Shown: positions 58,901-64,000 of the stretch, one piece after another
Numbering within the stretch: the first letter of the stretch is position 1
Layout of the letters: the number at the start of each line of letters is the position of its first letter
Source of the DNA: Bugulina stolonifera
Taxonomy: Eukaryota; Bryozoa; Gymnolaemata; Cheilostomatida; Bugulidae
Assembly: GCA_935421135.1 (NCBI GenBank)
Contig: OW285197.1
Span: 3,901,350-3,965,349, forward strand
Direction of reading: 5' to 3'
Length of the DNA: 64,000 nucleotides
The notes under the pieces: generated by a model
Databases searched by the model: none
Told to the model about the DNA's origin: nothing
The model's input: only the letters and a program-made list of their open reading frames with translations
Translations under genes and position numbers: made by a program

Positions 58901-60178
58901 TAGGCACGACATGCAGTATAAGAAAGAGCATTTTTATCTCAATTGTTTGCTCATACCCTGAATGTTGGCTGTTTTTGTTAGTTGAGAAAGTTTGAATCTG
59001 TTGTTCTTTAGGTCAGCAAATATGGTAAACTGTGAATTTATTAATAGAGATCAAAAGCAATATTATACAGTTTTGTAGTGTTGCATGTGCTGTGCTCTAT
59101 TCAACAAAATCATTAATCATACATCTTGTTTTTGACCCAAAGCAATTTAGGATAGAAAGGTATTTCAAGGCTACAGCAGTCCGTATGTAAAGACTGATTT
59201 TGTCCGTACGACATTGATAATATTGTGTCACCTCCTCCTGTCTTTCTTCTCTACAGCTCTGCCAGGAATACTTAATGTCAAAACTGTAGTTATTATCACT
59301 GTGTCTGGAACAGTCCTGTGCGCAGCCATATTTCTAGCTGGTTTCTGCTCTCTGCACCATAAGAAGAAGAGAGCAAGAAGGAAGCATCATCGACTTGGCC
59401 TCAGGTACCAGAACATCCATTTCTAGTACCGAAGTGCAGGCATTTTAGATGTACAATGTAGCACTAGAATAAATAGTCTAACAATTTGACACATAATAAC
59501 TTGATTTGTTCTACAATGCGCTGATATGATATTCTGTCTTAAGTTCACAAGTTCTATCTAATAGAAATGTGTGCTGTATCTTTACAAGACAAAGTTTTTC
59601 ACGAAGACAGGAACATACACCGTACATTTGTACATGCAGGAATGGAGGCATCAAATAATATAACACACATGTACAATAACGTAGAAGTACATGGCTTGTA
59701 CATACTCATAAATCACAGTCACGTATTGCATTTTTTCTTGGTATCCGCCCTCATGTCAAAATTTTTCGGCCAAGATAAATGCAATTTTAAAACTGGTTAA
59801 AAAGTAAGAAAATAGGTGAAAAACTTAAAAATAAATGAAAAACTCTTCGTGCATTTCCATGAACTAGTTTTGATTTCTGCACATTAAGGACCACAAAATT
59901 ATGCTAAGCCTCGGCGAATTTCAGAGAATTTGCACCCATCTCAAGTGACACACTAGTTAATAAAAACAACAGTCAGACTTTATTTCACTCACCTGTGGCA
60001 CTTATATTAAATACTATGTACTATTGGTAGCTGAATGTTGTCCACATATTTCAGGTTAAACCCAAACATAAAGAAGCCAGTTCTTGTCCCTCAGTTTTCC
60101 ACCATAATAGAGGAATCCACGTACTACGCACGTACAGCAAAGCTTTTTGACAAGACTACTACTAAACAGAACAGCTAA
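55908..60178 (+). CDS. Single-pass NHL-propeller receptor-like protein, paralogue 3 (first exon not found)
   Basis: Exons 55908-55990, 56496-57319, 57684-57873, 58228-58394, 58655-58675, 59257-59404, 60055-60178 join with the same phases as paralogue 1 and total 519 codons including TAA. The first listed exon starts ILIFAQTS, the end of a signal peptide; the ATG exon upstream was not identified. The propeller exon keeps the NHL-style GAVDGGMDDLRFG segment. The juxtamembrane module keeps its cysteines (MHCKAQDKF, SSKCIWY, LSCTYEE, NLCEQRV). The linker is reduced to one 21-nt exon, without the acidic part. The transmembrane exon has TVVIITVSGTVLCAAIFLAG followed by HHKKKRARRKHH; the tail contains an EESTYYAR segment. 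AATAAA lies at 60397. Sequence divergence from paralogues 1 and 2 is large, so this is the older split. Confidence 0.8.
56049..56327 (+). CDS. Extra open segment inside intron of paralogue 3
   Basis: After a gtacag acceptor-like site at 56049 a frame stays open to TAA (56325-56327), giving about 92 residues. Its second half (HCDINANYSV ... DSCTVVVPHSEKY) has a two-cysteine pattern reminiscent of the exon 5 module of this family (RCDIED ... SICERKITVEGNY). It does not fit the phase between exons 2 and 3. It could be an alternative terminal exon or a remnant of a duplicated ectodomain module; the similarity is weak. Confidence 0.35.
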   Translation, partial: QFFKVVDMVELDISMVRYATEGKPFFKRKPPGHWHCDINANYSVNQVNTVQYVVSLSQCNTIKAFVSLQVSPSFNDSCTVVVPHSEKYNYAL

Positions 60179-60396
60179 GGCCAAACCCAACTCAGTCCTG
60201 TTTAAAGATAGCAAAGTATCTGCCAGTTAAACAGCCAACAATTGAAACCGACACTCTCAGTAGTCTCGTTGGACCAACTCCAAAGAAACGTCATTGATGT
60301 ACATCTCACAGTAGAATAACAGTTTTCTCTTCACCCTGGTACACGCAGATTTGGAAACAAATTTCTTGGATATGCAAAGCATAATATCCTGAGACA

Positions 60397-60402
60397 ATAA
60401 AA
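60397..60402 (+). terminator. Polyadenylation signal of paralogue 3
   Basis: AATAAA about 220 nt beyond the stop codon at 60178, in gagacaataaaactatt. Confidence 0.55.
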
Positions 60403-62148
60403 CTATTATTGTATTTGCATGTACTACATGCAGTACATGTACATGGATTGTATGTCAGTTCTGTCCTGTTGGTGGAAGGGACTCTACGTCTAACTGCTAA
60501 CTGCGTTATAATAGGAGTATGGGTAAGATAGGAACATGCATTCGGAAATGATGTACATGATTGTAGTCTATTTTTTCAAAATTAACTTGCTGTCCACTTT
60601 CAAGCCTGGATGTTTAATCACACTGTACGTACAAATAATTTATGACTTTTTGTCTCTAATTAACAATGATGGTGATATCTGTTGGTGTACAACTCTAAGC
60701 TTTACCACTATCTATTTAACTACCGCAGTATCATTACCTGTTAGCAATCAGCAAATATACTTTACACTTTTAAAACTGTCTGGTTTTCAAAATACTCAAA
60801 GACAGCATTTTACAACTGCGTGGTCCCTAACATTGGAGTAGAAACCTTCAATCAGTAACACCTCTCCAGACTTACACATATGCATTGTACATATGAGTAC
60901 ATGTTGTTCTTAAAATTGAATCACAGAACTGAGTGCTCTAAGTAAAAAACCATACATTTTGTTGTAATTAAGATACTCTAAACACCATATAGTATCAAAC
61001 CCAACAGAGGATTAATAAATATGGTATTGAACTACAACACTATGCTTTGCTGTATCGAGGGCTTTTACTGTCTGTTTACTTGACTGGGGCTTCCAACCAC
61101 AGCTCTAAGTTAGGTCACCAAATATACTAAAGGAGTTCATTAATCATCACCACAAACTACAAGTGACTACTTATTCACCACTAGCCATTGCGGTTCTCTA
61201 TCTATCTGTATCCGAGTTTCATGACAAGATTTCTTGTGTCCACTAAAGGCCTTTCTTGGTCACTCTAATAGCACCACTGCATTCCACAGACCCACAATAT
61301 GACTACTGCTTTACACTACTACACTGCACATGCACAATGCATTGTATATGGCGCATAATGCTAGTGGGTACTGAGATAGAGTACAAAGTTGAATTTAAAC
61401 ACGACAATGATACTCACTGATGCTGGCTACAATTCTATCTTGACACACATGGGGATTAAGTCAACTAAAGTTGCCTAAGACCTACAAAAACACAGATTAT
61501 TCAGACATACATGTAGATAACTAAACAAGAGAAATTATTTGTGTGCCACAGATTATTCTTGAATACCATGATTTTTTTTAGTTTTGGTAGGTGGAGGCAG
61601 AGCAATGTAAGTGTGTAGGCCTATGCACTGTAATGGTAGCACATTACTTGGAAGAAATTGAAACAAATATTCGAAACTGCAAGGGATGGATGCAGCTACT
61701 CTTGTATTAGTGGTATTGGTACAAATTATGCTTTAATGTCTCCTAAAATGTATATATTCGTAAAGGATGTTAAATAGCTTAACAAAAAGTGAACCTTATA
61801 GCCACTGTATAGTCTAATATTATTAAGGTGCCATATCCCCCACACTTGTTTTATTGTATAAAATTTAACGTGGTTATGTACATGTAACATGCCCAGTGCA
61901 AATACATGCACATGTATTTGTAACTTGAGTTCCTAGAAGGCAGTTGCGTGTGTATTACCTCTAGTTGGATTTCTTTCAGTATGAAGGCGGCATAAGGAGC
62001 TGTATATATAAAGGTCATACAATCATGTACTTGAGGTAGATTTACTAAATGTTTTTTGCAATGTATTTATATAAAAAATGATCATTTAATTCATGAGAAT
62101 ATTACATACAATGTTAATTTTTGGTTTCAGAAAATATTCTCCTTTGAA
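60403..62148. other. No gene recognised between convergent genes
   Basis: Spacer between the plus-strand paralogue 3 and the convergent minus-strand gene. A 101-codon plus frame at 60536-60841 has hydrophobic composition but no splice context or recognisable motif, and I do not call it. Confidence 0.4.
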
Positions 62149-62170
62149 TTTATTCTTCACGGCAATCTGG

Positions 62171-63493
62171 CTACAGTGGTTCAGGTAGGCGGTTGTAGTA
62201 ATCATCCTCTCCATGATCCCACTTAGCAAAATATGTCACTTCCGGGGAATGGCTGCTATTTTGTGGTACATCTATCAGGAGCTCGGAAGAAGGCTTGATT
62301 TCAACAATGTTAATGTGGTGAGCAGACATACTTTGAGAATTAGTTGTAGAGCGAATTTCGTTAGAGTCATAGCTGCAGGAGACAATCTCTGGCTTGACTT
62401 GACTTGCCTGCAATAAAACAAAATTCCTTTCTTTGCTAAACCACTAAATTGTTATTTGTGTTTTTTCAAGCTCAACCAATCTCAAGTGCTTCTTTTGTAT
62501 GTTCTGCACTAAGATGAAAATAAATATTGATCAAATTTTCAGCAGACTGAAAGTCTCAAAAATATAGTAACAACTTTTGCTGTTATGCTACATACATGTA
62601 TAATATAACATCCACGTAGTTCAGTCAAAAGTATGTATTGGATGAAACCTCATTAGTCAATGAATCCATTTTTCCCAAAATCATTGATGTTTGATAAAAC
62701 CTAGAACTCATATACCACCCATAAACATACCACCAATGGTAAACCGATCTAGGGGTGCGCTAACAAGTTATTGTAGTGACATTATATATTTAGCTTTCAA
62801 GGCCACCAGATTTTCAAAGAGTCTGTTCACATCACATATAATAATGTGCAAAGAAATTGAAATAAATCCGTATAGTGCCTTACCATTGTTTCTAGAATAA
62901 CATGTACATTGACATCTCACTGAATTGAACTGTATTATTGCACCATGTCTGCTTAGTCACGTTAATCGCATGGCATAGAGTTAATCACATGGCATAGAAC
63001 GGTGGCATTCACTAATTGTCTCAGATATTTTGAGCAATCGACCAGTATGAAGGAGAAAAACTAGAAGGTATGTTCACCTATTTGCATGCAAAAGAATAGA
63101 AAGCAGATTCTGCAAGTTTGGTAAACCTTGATGGCTGTACTATTATGTCTAGGTAATCAAAAAATATAAAAATGATCATCAGGCAGTTGACATATCAGAT
63201 AAATGCAGCAAACTTCACCAAAAATAATTGAAACGACTCAATAAAGTTAATTTACTACCTTCACCTGATGTAACCCTATTGTAAACAAAAGTTAAAAAAA
63301 GAGAAATAAAATATTCAAAAACTCAGATGATATTGGTCTAGTTAATCTGCAAAGGTACTTACTATTTTGACACTTTTCCTTTTCCTCCTTTTAATTTTTC
63401 TGCTTTTGAATCGAAGCCTGAATACTAAGACCAGAAACAACACGCCCAACACCACAAGTATAACCAGCATCATAACAAGTACTACTAACGGCC
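62171..63493 (-). CDS. C-terminal part of another single-pass membrane protein
   Basis: Two minus-strand exons join in phase 0. Exon 63493-63363 (cattgtag acceptor, gtaagt donor) encodes a strong transmembrane helix (PLVVLVMMLVILVVLGVLFL) followed by a long basic stop-transfer run (KSRKIKRRKRKSVK). Exon 62407-62171 (ttgcag acceptor) encodes a 78-residue cytoplasmic tail ending EPL and TAG, with tyrosines in CSYDSNE, VTYFAKW and DDYYNRL contexts that could be phosphorylation sites. The transmembrane exon is entered in phase 1, as in the three plus-strand paralogues. The ectodomain lies beyond the window edge. A possible AATAAA is at 62154-62149. Receptor function is inferred from topology only. 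Confidence 0.75.
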
Positions 63494-64000
63494 CTACAAT
63501 GAAATTTTACATACTCAGTAGCCATCGAATGAGATACAATAGAATAGTTTGAGTGGATAGCAACCAAATTAAAAGCTTTTGGGGTAGTACCGTGATTGAT
63601 AATATATAAAAAAGGCAGAGTTTGATGCATAAAAATTAGATTACGCTTGCTTACTGGGAAAGTGAGTACACTTGAGTTTACATTATTTACCACAATCATG
63701 AGGTAATAAATCCTGGCGATATTTTGTTAAGCAGTTTCTAGGTACATCCTAGGATGTGATACTGGCTCATACAAGATTGTGTAAATCAGGTGAGACGAAC
63801 ACTTGTTGTGAAGAGGAGCGCGCATTGTATAGCTAAAAAATACATTTGTACACGTAATAATACAGTATGTCTCAATACATCTCTAACCCTATTGGTCCAT
63901 GGTTCATGCTTTAGCAATCACTCATCTGATGTACATCGGATATGTAACATGATTGTATTTCTCAGTTGATCACAAAAATACATGTTTTCGTACTGTATGA

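Noticed and set aside
1..64000. CRISPR arrays, operons, bacterial promoters
   Set aside because: The introns, splice signals and transposon types are eukaryotic, and no regularly spaced repeat array with unique spacers is present.

Overview
The window is eukaryotic nuclear DNA, AT-rich, with spliceosomal genes, introns from under 100 bp to about 3.5 kb, and many short mobile elements. Single-pass surface proteins with fibronectin III-like, galactose-binding-like and NHL-propeller-like ectodomains point to an animal. The style (many TACATGTA-type motifs, compact exons, tandem receptor paralogues) suggests an early-branching metazoan, most likely a sponge; that assignment is inference.

Layout. 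0-2.2 kb: a CTAGTA simple repeat and a few exon-like segments of unknown meaning. 2.9-14.9 kb, minus strand: a 16-exon single-pass membrane protein (5' end not found) with FN3-like repeats, a two-exon galactose-binding-like domain, a transmembrane exon and a short basic tail. Its introns hold a mariner relic, a tRNA-derived SINE, a GC-rich composite repeat and a small TIR element. 15.2-20.5 kb: a pogo-like TIR element, copy 1 of an unclassified 1.8-1.9 kb DNA transposon with 4-bp target duplications, a 15-bp minisatellite and a poly-C run. 21.1-23.2 kb, minus strand: the 3' part of an NHL-type propeller gene with an inverted Tc1-like element in its last intron. 24.7-31.1 kb: a tandem duplication of about 1.9 kb carrying tRNA-like sequences, a hAT-type MITE and a solo LTR.

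31.9-60.2 kb, plus strand: the main feature, a head-to-tail cluster of three paralogous genes. They share exon order and intron phases and encode signal peptide, NHL-like propeller, a four-cysteine juxtamembrane module in two exons, a linker, one transmembrane helix and a short basic tail. Copy 1 (31945-40632) is intact: nine exons sum to exactly 549 codons. Copy 2 (42237-53474) is a pseudogene with a 4-bp frameshift, three in-frame stops and the second copy of the 4-bp-TSD transposon inside its propeller exon. Copy 3 (55908-60178) is diverged but open; its first exon was not found. 62.2-63.5 kb, minus strand: the last two exons (transmembrane segment and tyrosine-containing tail) of another single-pass protein that continues beyond the window.

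Together the locus looks like a cluster of single-pass surface receptors evolving by tandem duplication and pseudogenisation among active transposons. No enzymatic domain is visible in any of them, so a recognition or adhesion role is the natural but unproven reading. All gene models were built by eye from splice sites, intron phase and paralogue comparison.
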